From positions 86,712-150,711 of the forward strand of contig NZ_VEDO01000014.1 in the NCBI RefSeq assembly GCF_007677875.1: 64,000 nucleotides of DNA, written 5' to 3'. This DNA is from Variovorax boronicumulans (GTDB lineage: Bacteria > Pseudomonadota > Gammaproteobacteria > Burkholderiales > Burkholderiaceae_C). Position numbers and translations under genes: made by a program. Below, piece after piece: positions 55,865 to 64,000 of the stretch; the stretch's first letter is position 1; each line of letters opens with the position of its first letter. The notes below the pieces were generated by a model that searched no databases, was not told the DNA's origin, and was given only the letters and a program-made list of their open reading frames with translations.

Positions 55865-56117
55865 CGTTGTGCGCCACGTGCGCGCTCGTTGCATGGTGTG
55901 GTCATGCATTGGTGCGGTCTGCGGGCGGAGCGCGCCATGCGATCGGCCTCCGCGCGTGTTCGTTCGTAGGACAAAAGCGCGTCCACGGTTCTGCGGCCGA
56001 CCGGGCGGTCGCCGCGGCTTACCATGTTTTGGGGGAGATTGCATTCCGTCCGCCGCAATGGGATGGCTGCACACAAAAAACCGTAAACACAACACTCCAC
56101 ACGACGAAGGAATCTCC

Positions 56118-56816
56118 ATGTCCGACCCCTCTGCGCCCAGCCGCCGCAGCTTCCTGCTGGCCTCCGGCGCCAGCGTGGCACTCACGAGCGTGCCCGTCGC
56201 CTTCCACGCCAGCGCCAAGGACGCGCCGGTGCCGCTCGACCAGTACCAGCCCACCTACTTCACGCCCGACGAATGGGCCTTTGTCATCGCCGCCACGGCG
56301 AGGCTGATTCCGTCCGAAGGCGAAGGCCCGGGCGCGCTGGAAGCCCGCGTGCCGGTGTTCATCGACCGCCAGCTCCAGGGCGAGTACGGCACTGCGGCCG
56401 ACTGGTACATGGCCGGCCCGCACGACCCCACCGCGGCGCCGGACCGGGGCTGGCAGACCCCGCTGAACCCGGCCCAGCTGTACCGCCAGGGCATCGCAGC
56501 CTTCAACGCCTGGTGCCAGCTGCGCTGGAGCAAGAACTTCCAGGCCCTGGCGCCCGCGCAGCAGGACGAGGCCCTGACCGCCCTGCAGAAAGGCGAGCCC
56601 CATCTGGCGCCGGAACTCAGCATCTTCTTCTCCACGCTGCTCGCCAACACCAAGGAGGGCTACTTTGCCGACCCCATGCACGGCGGCAACCATGGCATGC
56701 TGGCGTGGACGCACATCGGTTTTCCGGGCGCGCGCGCCAGCTACCGCGAATGGGTGGACCAGCACAACGTGAAGTACCCGCTGGGCCCGGTCTCCATCCG
56801 CGGCGAAAGGGCCTGA
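56118..56816 (+). CDS. Gluconate 2-dehydrogenase subunit 3 family protein (Tat-exported small subunit)
   Basis: A 232-residue protein with a twin-arginine signal (PSRRSFLLASGASVALTSVP) and the subunit-3 pattern FTPDEWAFVIAATARLIPSE, VPVFIDRQLQGEYG, LAPELSIFFSTLLANTKEGY and PMHGGNHGMLAW. In gluconate/fructose/glucose dehydrogenases this gamma subunit escorts the FAD subunit, which has no signal of its own, through Tat. The gene begins a three-gene operon. The 279-base region upstream, shared with the divergent ROK kinase, is AT-richer near 56085 and probably holds the promoters. Confidence 0.9.
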   Translation: MSDPSAPSRRSFLLASGASVALTSVPVAFHASAKDAPVPLDQYQPTYFTPDEWAFVIAATARLIPSEGEGPGALEARVPVFIDRQLQGEYGTAADWYMAGPHDPTAAPDRGWQTPLNPAQLYRQGIAAFNAWCQLRWSKNFQALAPAQQDEALTALQKGEPHLAPELSIFFSTLLANTKEGYFADPMHGGNHGMLAWTHIGFPGARASYREWVDQHNVKYPLGPVSIRGERA

Positions 56817-56818
56817 CC

Positions 56819-58588
56819 ATGGCACGCACCGAGAAGAAGAAGGACGTCGTCATCGTCGGCCTGGGCTGGACCGGCGCCATCGCCGGCATCGAACTGGCGG
56901 CCGAGGGCCTGGAGATCGTGGCGCTCGAGCGCGGTCGCGACCAGAACACCGTGCCCGAATTCAAGTACCCCAACCAGATCGACGAGCTGACCTGGGGTGT
57001 GCGGCTCAAGAACATGCAGCACCCGCGGCAGCAGACCGTCACCATCCGCCGCACGGATGCCGAGACCGCGTTGCCCTACCGGTCCATGGGTTCCTTTCTG
57101 CCTGCCAACGGCGTCGGCGGCGCCGGCACGCACTGGAACGGGCTGCTGTGGCGCCCGCAGCCGCAGGAGATCCAGCTGCGCAGCTACGTGAAGGAGCGCT
57201 GGGGCGAATCCATCATTCCGGCCGGCATGCACCTGATGGACTACCCCGTCAGCTACGACGAGCTCGAGCCGCACTTCACGCGCTTCGACCAGGTCGCCGG
57301 CATCTCGGGCAAGGCCGGCAACCTCAAGGGTCAAATCCAGCCGGGCGGCAACCCCTTCGAGGGCTGGCGGTCCACCGAATACCCCATGCCGCCGCTGCCG
57401 CCGACCTACGACGCCAGCCTGTTCGGCAAGACCTGCGAGGCCATGGGCTACCACCCCTTCCCCGCGCCGGCCGGCATCGCGTCCACGGCCTACGTGAACC
57501 CCTACGGCATGCAGATGGCGCCCTGCAACTTCTGCGGCTTCTGCGAACGCTACGGCTGCTACCAGTACTCCAAGTCGTCGCCGCAGACGGCCATCCTCGA
57601 TGCGCTCAAGCGCAAGCCGAACTTCAGCTACCGCACGCATGCGGAGGTGCTGCGCATCGAGAGCTCGGCCGACCGCAAGACCGCCACCGGCGTCACCTAC
57701 TTCGACGCGATCCGGCAGGAAGAAGTGTTCCAGCCGGCGGACCTCGTGATCCTGTCGGCCTTCCAGCTCAACAACGTGCACCTGCTGCTGGTCTCGGGCA
57801 TCGGCGAGGTCTACGACCCCGTCACCGACCGCGGCGTGACGGGCAAGAATTACGCCTACCAGATGAACGGCGGCGTGACCATGTTCTTCAAGGACGCCAA
57901 CTTCAACCCCTTCGTCGGCCACGGCGCCAACGGCATCTGCATCGACGACTTCAGCGTCAACCAGAACGACTTCGGCGCGCTGGGCTTCATCGGTGGCGCC
58001 TACTGGCGGGCCGGCACCTTCAACGGCCAGCCCATCCGCTCGATGACGCTGCCGCCCGGCACGCCGGGCTGGGGCGCGGAGTGGAAGAAGTCGATCAAGC
58101 AGTGGTATGGCCGCTCCATGTCCATCGGCACGCACGGCTCGCACATGGCCTACCGCGCCAACCACCTGGACCTGGACCCGACCTACAAGGACCCGCACGG
58201 CCGCCCGCTGATGCGCATGACCTTCAACTGGCAGGACAACGACCTGAAGATGAACCAGTACATGAAGGTCAAGGCCGGCGAGGTCGGCCAGGCGATGAAG
58301 CCCGACCTGATCCAGCTGGGCTTCAAGGGCGAAGGTGCCATGTTCGACGTGCGGCCCTACCAGACCACCCACACGACGGGCGGGCACATCATGTCGGCCA
58401 ACCCGCGCGAAGGCGTGGTCAACCGCTACTGCCAGAGCTGGGACCGGCACAACGTGTTCACCATGGGCGCGGGCAACTTCGTGCAGAACACGCAGTACAA
58501 CCCCACGGGCCTGGTCGGCGCGCTGGCCTACTGGACCGTGCAGGCGATCCGCACGCAGTACCTGCGCGATCCGCGCCCGCTGGTGTAA
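56819..58588 (+). CDS. GMC oxidoreductase, FAD subunit of a gluconate/sugar dehydrogenase
   Basis: A 589-residue flavoprotein. The N-terminal FAD motif is VVIVGLGWTGAIAGIELAAE, with GGAGTHWNGLLWR and the C-terminal GMC His/Asn region NPTGLVGALAYWTVQAI. The cysteine cluster APCNFCGFCERYGCYQY (about residue 238) matches the [3Fe-4S]-type motif of FAD-dependent glucose and fructose dehydrogenases. It has no signal peptide, so it would cross the membrane with the Tat-targeted small subunit. It oxidises a sugar or sugar acid in the periplasm and passes electrons to the cytochrome encoded next. The exact substrate is not evident. Confidence 0.9.
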   Translation: MARTEKKKDVVIVGLGWTGAIAGIELAAEGLEIVALERGRDQNTVPEFKYPNQIDELTWGVRLKNMQHPRQQTVTIRRTDAETALPYRSMGSFLPANGVGGAGTHWNGLLWRPQPQEIQLRSYVKERWGESIIPAGMHLMDYPVSYDELEPHFTRFDQVAGISGKAGNLKGQIQPGGNPFEGWRSTEYPMPPLPPTYDASLFGKTCEAMGYHPFPAPAGIASTAYVNPYGMQMAPCNFCGFCERYGCYQYSKSSPQTAILDALKRKPNFSYRTHAEVLRIESSADRKTATGVTYFDAIRQEEVFQPADLVILSAFQLNNVHLLLVSGIGEVYDPVTDRGVTGKNYAYQMNGGVTMFFKDANFNPFVGHGANGICIDDFSVNQNDFGALGFIGGAYWRAGTFNGQPIRSMTLPPGTPGWGAEWKKSIKQWYGRSMSIGTHGSHMAYRANHLDLDPTYKDPHGRPLMRMTFNWQDNDLKMNQYMKVKAGEVGQAMKPDLIQLGFKGEGAMFDVRPYQTTHTTGGHIMSANPREGVVNRYCQSWDRHNVFTMGAGNFVQNTQYNPTGLVGALAYWTVQAIRTQYLRDPRPLV

Positions 58589-58600
58589 GGAGCGCGCACC

Positions 58601-59956
58601 ATGAGAACCCTCCTCCGCATCCTGGGTGCGCTGGTCGTGCTGGGCGCCCTGGCGGCGCTGGCCCTGGCCTTCGTGCCGGTACGCCCCACGCCGCCGCAGG
58701 AAACCCTCGCGGCCGACTGGCAGCCCGAGCCCGGCCGCGGCGCCTACGTCATGCGTGCCGGCGACTGCGTGGCATGCCACACAGCCGACGGCGGCGCGTC
58801 GCTGGCCGGCGGCCGCGGCATCGCCAGCCCCATGGGCACGATCTGGTCTTCCAACATCACGCCCGACAAGGAGACCGGCATCGGCAACTGGACGCTGGAC
58901 CAGTTCCGCGCCGCCATGGTCGACGGCGTGAATGCGCACGGCCAGCACCTGTACCCGGCCATGCCGTACGAGAACTACCGCTTCATGCAGGAGCGCGACA
59001 TCCGCGCGCTGTATGCCTACCTCATGCACGAGGTGCCGCCGGTGCACAACGCGGTGCAGGACACGCGCTTGCAGTTCCCGTTCAACCTGCGCTTCGGCAT
59101 CCGGGCCTGGAACTGGCTTGCGCTGCGCGGCGACCCGCGCTGGCAGCCGGCCAGCGACGATGCGCAGCGCGCGCGCGGGCAATACCTCGTCGAAGGCCCC
59201 GGCCACTGCGCCGCCTGCCACAGCCCGCGCACCTTCTACATGGCGCAGAACGGCACGCGGCTGGGCGATGCGGCCTTCCTCACGGGCGGCGTGCTCGACG
59301 GCTGGACCGCGCCGGCGCTGCGCGGTGCCGACGCACCCATCCGCCACTGGTCCGTGGCAGAGCTGGCCGACTACCTCGCGACCGGCCGCAACGCCCACGC
59401 GGTGGCCAACGACGAGATGGCGCTGGCGGTCGAGCATTCGCTGCAGCACCTGACCGACCAGGACCTCGTCGCGATGGCATCCTTCCTGCGCGGCATGGAC
59501 GGCCAGCCGGTCGGCGCCGTGCCGGACCGGGTGGCCGCGCCGGGGCCGCGCGCCATGCCGGCGCTGGGGGCGGACGAAGCCGGACAGGCCACCGCGAAGC
59601 TGCTGACCGCCGCCTCGCCCACCATGCCGCTGGGCGCACGCCTGTACCTGGACAACTGCGCCGCCTGCCACTTCGTCACCGGCAAGGGCGCGGCCGAGAT
59701 CTTCCCGGCGCTGCAGGGCAACGCGCTCGTGCAGGGCCGGGACCCGGGGCCGCTGCTGTCCATCATCCTGCACGGCACCGCCACGCCTTCCACCGACCGC
59801 CGGCCCATGCGCCTCGTCATGCAGGGCTATGCCGACCGGCTGAACGACGAAGAAGTGGCCGCGCTGGCCGATTTCGTGCGGTCGGCCTGGGGCAACAGCG
59901 CCGGCACCGTCGCCGCCCGGCAGGTGGCGGCCGCCCGGTCGGCCAAGCCGCACTGA
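58601..59956 (+). CDS. Tri-haem cytochrome c subunit of the dehydrogenase
   Basis: A 451-residue membrane-anchored cytochrome c. An uncleaved or signal helix at residues 5-25 is followed by three haem sites: CVACH (Cys56-His60), CAACH near residue 205 and CAACH near residue 350. This matches the three-haem subunits of alcohol, gluconate and sorbitol dehydrogenases, which deliver electrons to ubiquinone or a terminal oxidase. It lies 12 bases after the GMC gene. The C-terminus has no second membrane anchor. Confidence 0.93.
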   Translation: MRTLLRILGALVVLGALAALALAFVPVRPTPPQETLAADWQPEPGRGAYVMRAGDCVACHTADGGASLAGGRGIASPMGTIWSSNITPDKETGIGNWTLDQFRAAMVDGVNAHGQHLYPAMPYENYRFMQERDIRALYAYLMHEVPPVHNAVQDTRLQFPFNLRFGIRAWNWLALRGDPRWQPASDDAQRARGQYLVEGPGHCAACHSPRTFYMAQNGTRLGDAAFLTGGVLDGWTAPALRGADAPIRHWSVAELADYLATGRNAHAVANDEMALAVEHSLQHLTDQDLVAMASFLRGMDGQPVGAVPDRVAAPGPRAMPALGADEAGQATAKLLTAASPTMPLGARLYLDNCAACHFVTGKGAAEIFPALQGNALVQGRDPGPLLSIILHGTATPSTDRRPMRLVMQGYADRLNDEEVAALADFVRSAWGNSAGTVAARQVAAARSAKPH

Positions 59957-60023
59957 GCCCGCGCGGGATGGACACCGGGCCCCGGCGCGGGCCCGGTCGC
60001 AAGGCGCCCACTACACTGGGCCG

Positions 60024-61541
60024 ATGCCTGCCCTGCTCCGCTTCCTGACCCTGGCCTGCTGTGCACTGTGGCTGGCCACGGCCGGCGCCGGTGCCCATGC
60101 CGCCGACGAGGGCGCGCTGCGCGTGGGCTCCAAGCGCTTCACCGAGTCCTACATCCTGGCCGAGATCCTGGCCCAGACGGCGGCGCCGCAGCTGCGCAGC
60201 CGGCCCACCGTGCGCCAGGGCCTGGGCAACACCGCCATCGTGTACGAGGCGCTGCGCTCGGGCGCCATCGACCTCTATGCCGAGTACACCGGCACGATCT
60301 CGGCCGAGATCCTGCGCAGCCCCACGCCGCTCGCGCGCGAGGCCATGCAGCAGCAGCTCGCGCCGCTGGGGCTGGGCGTGGCCATTCCGTTGGGCTTCAA
60401 CGACGGCTACGCCTTCGCCATGCGCGCCACCGAGGCCGAGCGGCTGGGCATCCGGCGCCTGAGCGACCTGGCCGCGCACCCCGGGTTGCGGTTCGGCCTG
60501 TCGAACGAATTCATCGGCCGGGCCGACGGCTGGCGCGGCGTGGCGCAACGCTACGGCCTGCCGCAGACGCCGACCGGCCTGGACCATGGCCTGGCCTACG
60601 ACGCCGTGACGGCCGGCCAGGTGGACGTCATCGACATCTACACCACCGACGCCAAAATCGACCACCTGGGCCTGCGCGTGCTGGAGGACGACCGCGGCTA
60701 CTTCCCTCGCTACGACGCGGTGGTGCTGTACCGGCTGGACGTGCCGCAGCGGCTGCCGCAGGCCTGGGCCGCACTGCGGACGCTGGAGGGCCGCATCGAC
60801 GAGCGCGCCATGATCGCCATGAACGCGCGTGCGGAACTGCAGGGCCAGGCCTTCGATCGCATCGCGCGCGACTTCCTGGCCGGCGGCACGGCCGCGCCGG
60901 ACCATGCCAGCGGCTTCATGGCACGGCTGCTGGGGCCGGACTTTGCACGCCTGGCGCGCCAGCACCTGATGCTGGTGGCGGTGTCGGTCGGTCTGGCCAC
61001 ATTGCTGGGCGTGCCGCTGGCGGTCTGGGTGTTTCCGCACCTGCGCCTGCGCGCGGTGGTGCTCGGCGCGGCGGGCCTGCTGCAGACCGTGCCCTCGCTC
61101 GCGTTGCTGGCCGTGCTGATCTCGGCCATCGGCGCCATCGGCACGCTGCCGGCGCTGATCGCGCTGACGCTCTACTCCCTGTTGCCCATCATGCGCAATG
61201 CAGTCACCGGGCTGGCCGACGTGTCCGAGGGACTCAAGCAGGCCGGCACCGCACTGGGCATGACGCCGGGCCAGAACCTGCGGCTCGTGCAGTTTCCGCT
61301 GGCGCTGCCGACGCTGATCGCCGGCGTGCGCACGGCCACCACCATCGCGATCGGAACGGCCACCATCGCCGCCTTCATCGGTGCGGGCGGCTTCGGCGAG
61401 CGCATCGTGACGGGCCTGGCGCTGAACGACAAGGCGCTGCTGCTGGCCGGTGCGGTGCCGGCGGCCGGCCTCGCATTGCTCAGCGAGGCCGTGTTCGAAT
61501 GGATCGAGTACGCACTGCGCCGCGCTCGGCAGCCGCGTTGA
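60024..61541 (+). CDS. Osmoprotectant-type ABC transporter: fused substrate-binding domain and permease
   Basis: A 505-residue fusion. After a signal sequence (LACCALWLATAGAGAHAA) a glycine-betaine-type binding domain runs to about residue 285 (LRVGSKRFTESYILAEILAQ, YAEYTGTI, GLSNEFIGRADGW, VIDIYTTDAKI). It is followed by a six-helix permease (about 310-495) with the EAA-like loop GLKQAGTALGMTPGQNLRLV. Many OpuC-type fusions have the permease first, and here the binding domain leads. No ATPase gene is adjacent, so the ATP-binding partner must be encoded elsewhere or past the window. Confidence 0.88.
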   Translation: MPALLRFLTLACCALWLATAGAGAHAADEGALRVGSKRFTESYILAEILAQTAAPQLRSRPTVRQGLGNTAIVYEALRSGAIDLYAEYTGTISAEILRSPTPLAREAMQQQLAPLGLGVAIPLGFNDGYAFAMRATEAERLGIRRLSDLAAHPGLRFGLSNEFIGRADGWRGVAQRYGLPQTPTGLDHGLAYDAVTAGQVDVIDIYTTDAKIDHLGLRVLEDDRGYFPRYDAVVLYRLDVPQRLPQAWAALRTLEGRIDERAMIAMNARAELQGQAFDRIARDFLAGGTAAPDHASGFMARLLGPDFARLARQHLMLVAVSVGLATLLGVPLAVWVFPHLRLRAVVLGAAGLLQTVPSLALLAVLISAIGAIGTLPALIALTLYSLLPIMRNAVTGLADVSEGLKQAGTALGMTPGQNLRLVQFPLALPTLIAGVRTATTIAIGTATIAAFIGAGGFGERIVTGLALNDKALLLAGAVPAAGLALLSEAVFEWIEYALRRARQPR

Positions 61542-61693
61542 ATGTGCGCGCGCAGCGATGGTGCGCGCCGCGTGGCCGGCGGTCGAACGACGCTGGCTAC
61601 AGTGCCAGCGGCCGCGTGCGGCAATCTGGCAAGAGATGTGTGGGCTTTGCGCGCGCATTCGGTCGCACGGGCGCGGCGGCCTAGACTCGCGCC

Positions 61694-61810
61694 ATGACCA
61701 CGGTCCTTCCCGGCCCCCTGCTTGCACAGGCCACGGCGCATGTCGCCGCGGCTGGTACGCGCGTGCCCGCGCGCAAGGTGCGGCGCCGGCAGACGCCTGC
61801 ACGTTCCTGA
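61694..61810 (+). CDS. Possible 38-residue reading frame in the 386-base gap before rnk
   Basis: In the gap 61542-61927 the string CTAGACTCGCGCC precedes an ATG that opens MTTVLPGPLLAQATAHVAAA and ends in a basic tail (RKVRRRQTPARS). It has no ribosome site and no recognisable family, so it may be noise. TAGACT could be a -10 element. Otherwise the gap shows nothing but the likely rnk promoter region. Confidence 0.2.
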   Translation: MTTVLPGPLLAQATAHVAAAGTRVPARKVRRRQTPARS

Positions 61811-61927
61811 ACCCGGCGGTCGCTTCCTTCTCCCCACCCTTTCAGCGCACACCACCTCCGCCGGGCCCCGCTTGAGCGCGCTTGCGCACGTCCGCACCGC
61901 GGGCGTCTGCACCGATGGAGTTTTGCC

Positions 61928-62326
61928 ATGCAATCAGTCAACGACGGCGAGCGAACGCTCACCGACCTGGATTACGCCCGGCTGCTGAAGCTGGCGCAGC
62001 GCGGGCATGCGCCCTGCGCCGCCTGGCTCGCCGACGCGGAGGTGATCCGCCCGCAGGCGGCGCCTGCCGACCTCGTCACCATGGGGTCGCGCGTGGAGCT
62101 GGTGGACCTGCGCACCCGCCAGCGCCAGATGCTCACCCTTTGCTACCCGGGTGAAGCGGCGCCGGCCGAGGGCTGCATCTCGGTCCTGTCGCCCGTGGGC
62201 AGCAGCCTGCTGGGGCTGCGGGTGGGCGATGTCGCCACATGGCACGTGCCCGGAGGCGCACAGCACGCGGTGGAGATCACCGGCGTGCACGACCAGCCGG
62301 AAGCGGCCGGGGATTTCACGCGGTAG
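61928..62326 (+). CDS. rnk: Nucleoside diphosphate kinase regulator Rnk (GreA/GreB-like)
   Basis: A 132-residue protein, close to the usual 136. The N-terminal helical part (DYARLLKLAQRGHAPCAAWL) is followed by the GreA/B C-terminal-like domain: VTMGSRVELVDLRTRQRQML, YPGEAAPAEGCISVLSPVGS and LLGLRVGDVATWHVPGG. Rnk binds RNA polymerase but lacks the long coiled-coil with the acidic tip, so it competes with Gre factors. It is monocistronic as far as can be seen. Confidence 0.9.
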   Translation: MQSVNDGERTLTDLDYARLLKLAQRGHAPCAAWLADAEVIRPQAAPADLVTMGSRVELVDLRTRQRQMLTLCYPGEAAPAEGCISVLSPVGSSLLGLRVGDVATWHVPGGAQHAVEITGVHDQPEAAGDFTR

Positions 62327-62417
62327 CGCCGGGGCGGGCGCGGCGCCGGCCGGCCGGCAGACCCTCGGGCCGGGCCACCCGGCAGGCGCGGCGCGCCGAC
62401 CGTGCCCCGCCAGCGCT

Positions 62418-63854
62418 TCAGGCCAGCGTGTAGGCCGTCTTCACCGTCGTGAAGAATTCCTGCGCGTACTTGCCCTGCTCGCGCGGGCCGTAGCTCGAAC
62501 CCTTGCGGCCGCCGAAGGGCACGTGGTAGTCCACGCCGGCCGTGGGCAGGTTCACCATCACCATGCCCGCCTGGCTGTGGCGCTTGAAGTGCGTGGCGTA
62601 CTTCAGGCTCGTGGTGGCGATGCCGGCCGACAGGCCGAACTCGGTGTCGTTGGCCGTCGCCAGCGCCTCCTCATAATCCTTCACGCGGATCACGCTGGCC
62701 ACCGGGCCAAAGATCTCTTCCTTGTTGATGCGCATGGTCTTGGCGCTTTCGCTGAACAGGGCCGGAGCCATGTAGAAGCCGTCGGTGGACAGCTTCAGGC
62801 GCTCGCCGCCGGCGGCCAGCACGGCGCCCTCGTCCTTGCCGATCTGCACGTATTCCAGATCCTGGTCGAGCTGGCTCTGGCTGGAGACGGGGCCGATGTC
62901 CGTGCCCTGCGCCAGCGCGTCGCCGACCTTGATCCTGGCCATGCGCGCCTTCATCGCCTCGATGAATTTCGGATAGATGCCTTCGGTGACGATCAGGCGG
63001 CTGGAAGCCGTGCAACGCTGGCCCGTGGAATAGAAGGCGCTCTGCACCGACAGTTCGACGGCCTGGTCCAGGTTGGCATCGTCCAGCACGACCTGCGGGT
63101 TCTTGCCACCCATCTCCAGCTGCACCTTCTTGCCGCTCTTGACGCATTCGAGCGCAATGGCGCGGCCCACGCCGGTCGAACCGGTGAAGCTGATCGCGTG
63201 GATGCCGGCATGGCCGACCAGCGCATTGCCGATCACGCTGCCGCGGCCCATGACCAGGTTGAACACGCCGGCCGGAATGCCCGAGCGGCTGATGATCTCG
63301 GCCAGCGCCCAGGCGCAGCCCGGCACCAGGTCGGCGGGCTTGAGCACCACGCAGTTGCCGAAGGCCAGGGCCGGGGCGATCTTCCAGGCCGGAATCGCGA
63401 TCGGGAAGTTCCAGGGCGTGATGAGGCCCACGACGCCGACCGGTTCGCGCGTGATCTCCACGCCGATGCCGGGACGCACCGAGGGCAGCGTCTCGCCAGC
63501 CAGGCGCAGGCATTCGCCCGCGAAGAACTTGAAGATGTGCCCGGCGCGCGTGGCCTCGCCGATTCCTTCGGCGCGGGTCTTGCCCTCTTCACGGGCCAGC
63601 AGCGTGCCCAGCTCTTCCCTGCGCGCCAGGATCTCGGTGCCGATCTTGTCCAGCGCGTCGCTGCGCGCCTGCACCGAGCCCGTGGCCCAGGCCGGGAAGG
63701 CGGCGGTGGCGGCAGCCACTGCCGCATCCACCTGGGCCGCGTCGCCCTGGGCGTACTGGCCCAGCACGTCGGCCAGGTTGCTGGGGTTCAGGTTGGGGCT
63801 GTAGTTCTTGCCAGCGACCCATTCGCCGTTGATCAGGTTGTCATGGTTCTGCAT
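62418..63854 (-). CDS. NAD(P)-dependent aldehyde dehydrogenase (2-oxoglutarate-semialdehyde dehydrogenase-like)
   Basis: A 478-residue ALDH. The catalytic residues are present: Asn149 in TPWNFPIAIP, Glu247 in LEMGGKNP and Cys281 in GQRCTASSR, with the cofactor motif FTGSTGVG. Segments such as LSPRPGIG-like ETLPSVRPGIGVEITREPVG and the C-terminal YHVPFGGRKGSSYGPREQGK resemble alpha-ketoglutaric semialdehyde dehydrogenases of hexarate/pentose catabolism. It is preceded by the end of a dehydrogenase-like gene (15-base gap), consistent with a sugar-acid catabolic operon extending beyond the window. Confidence 0.87.
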   Translation of the reverse strand: MQNHDNLINGEWVAGKNYSPNLNPSNLADVLGQYAQGDAAQVDAAVAAATAAFPAWATGSVQARSDALDKIGTEILARREELGTLLAREEGKTRAEGIGEATRAGHIFKFFAGECLRLAGETLPSVRPGIGVEITREPVGVVGLITPWNFPIAIPAWKIAPALAFGNCVVLKPADLVPGCAWALAEIISRSGIPAGVFNLVMGRGSVIGNALVGHAGIHAISFTGSTGVGRAIALECVKSGKKVQLEMGGKNPQVVLDDANLDQAVELSVQSAFYSTGQRCTASSRLIVTEGIYPKFIEAMKARMARIKVGDALAQGTDIGPVSSQSQLDQDLEYVQIGKDEGAVLAAGGERLKLSTDGFYMAPALFSESAKTMRINKEEIFGPVASVIRVKDYEEALATANDTEFGLSAGIATTSLKYATHFKRHSQAGMVMVNLPTAGVDYHVPFGGRKGSSYGPREQGKYAQEFFTTVKTAYTLA

Positions 63855-63869
63855 CGAAATACTCCAGGT

Positions 63870-64000
63870 TCAGCGGACCATGCAGGGCCGCTTGTTGTCG
63901 AACTTCCAGTTCGGGATCAGGTACTGCATGGCCACGGCGTCGTCGCGCGCGCCCAGGCCGTGCTGCAGGTACAGCTGGTGCGCCTTCTCGACCTCGTCCA
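63870..64000 (-). CDS. C-terminal end of a gene upstream of the aldehyde dehydrogenase (possible HIBADH-like dehydrogenase)
   Basis: Only the last 43 residues are inside the window: [20 protein letters not shown], then [20 protein letters not shown] and VR, ending at a TGA (63870-63872). The [15 protein letters not shown] segment resembles the C-terminal helices of 3-hydroxyisobutyrate/tartronate-semialdehyde reductases, but the extra [10 protein letters not shown] tail is unusual and the match is weak. It is co-directional with the aldehyde dehydrogenase and probably co-transcribed. Confidence 0.45.
   Translation of the reverse strand, partial: DEVEKAHQLYLQHGLGARDDAVAMQYLIPNWKFDNKRPCMVR

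Overview
The window is high-GC DNA with the gene content and codon use of a betaproteobacterium, most probably a member of the Comamonadaceae (Acidovorax/Variovorax/Hydrogenophaga relatives). Supporting signs are orphan tripartite-tricarboxylate-type binding proteins (Bug/TctC) beside CoA-dependent catabolic genes, an FdhF/YdeP-type molybdoenzyme, and a copy of a short GC-rich hairpin repeat that I associate with this family. The lineage is inferred from gene content, not from a marker gene. Because GC is high, long antisense reading frames are abundant and have been left out.

Layout. 1-1851 (minus): queF (cut by the window edge), a 2OG-Fe(II) oxygenase and yaaA. 1935-11358: a hydroxycinnamate island. 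It has a divergent amidohydrolase, an AT-rich palindrome, then crotonase, feruloyl-CoA synthetase, SDR dehydrogenase, Bug protein, tannase/feruloyl-esterase lipoprotein, acyl-CoA dehydrogenase and a MarR regulator. 11379-17966: housekeeping genes (sodC, valS, galU, a TusA-like gene, a Nudix hydrolase, cysM, tRNA-Leu(CAA)). 17967-22376: a decayed prophage end lying against the tRNA. It holds a lysis cassette, a broken collagen-like gene, an O-acyltransferase and a tail-fibre fragment that runs into a truncated universal-stress-protein gene. 23049-26985: a ModE/LysR-like regulator, an FdhF-like oxidoreductase and a small winged-helix protein. 26966-31643: a three-gene 2-oxoacid:acceptor oxidoreductase operon. 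31862-35451: a frameshifted sulfite-oxidase-fold gene and a hybrid histidine kinase.

35448-46505 is a complete propionyl-CoA to succinyl-CoA island: epimerase-like VOC protein, bioB, pccA, pccB, meaB, a VapBC toxin-antitoxin pair, methylmalonyl-CoA mutase, and a divergent short-chain-acyl regulator with clear inverted-repeat operators. 46581-50413: a GntR regulator, CoA-transferase, Bug protein and HMG-CoA lyase. 50586-54698: a second, larger hybrid kinase. 54717-55838: a ROK-type kinase whose motifs are in circularly permuted order. 56118-59956: a Tat-exported sugar/gluconate-type dehydrogenase with a three-haem cytochrome c. 60024-62326: a fused osmolyte ABC permease and rnk. 62418-64000: an aldehyde dehydrogenase and the end of a dehydrogenase-like gene.

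The strongest observations are the permuted ROK kinase, the thiolase-free hydroxycinnamate set with a candidate hydrolytic C-C cleaving amidohydrolase, and the pccA leader. In the leader, a duplicated gene start encodes a 40-residue upstream peptide and three complementary segments can form mutually exclusive hairpins. Several single-base frameshifts (Rz1, collagen-like gene, sulfite-oxidase-fold gene) should be checked against reads before they are treated as biology.
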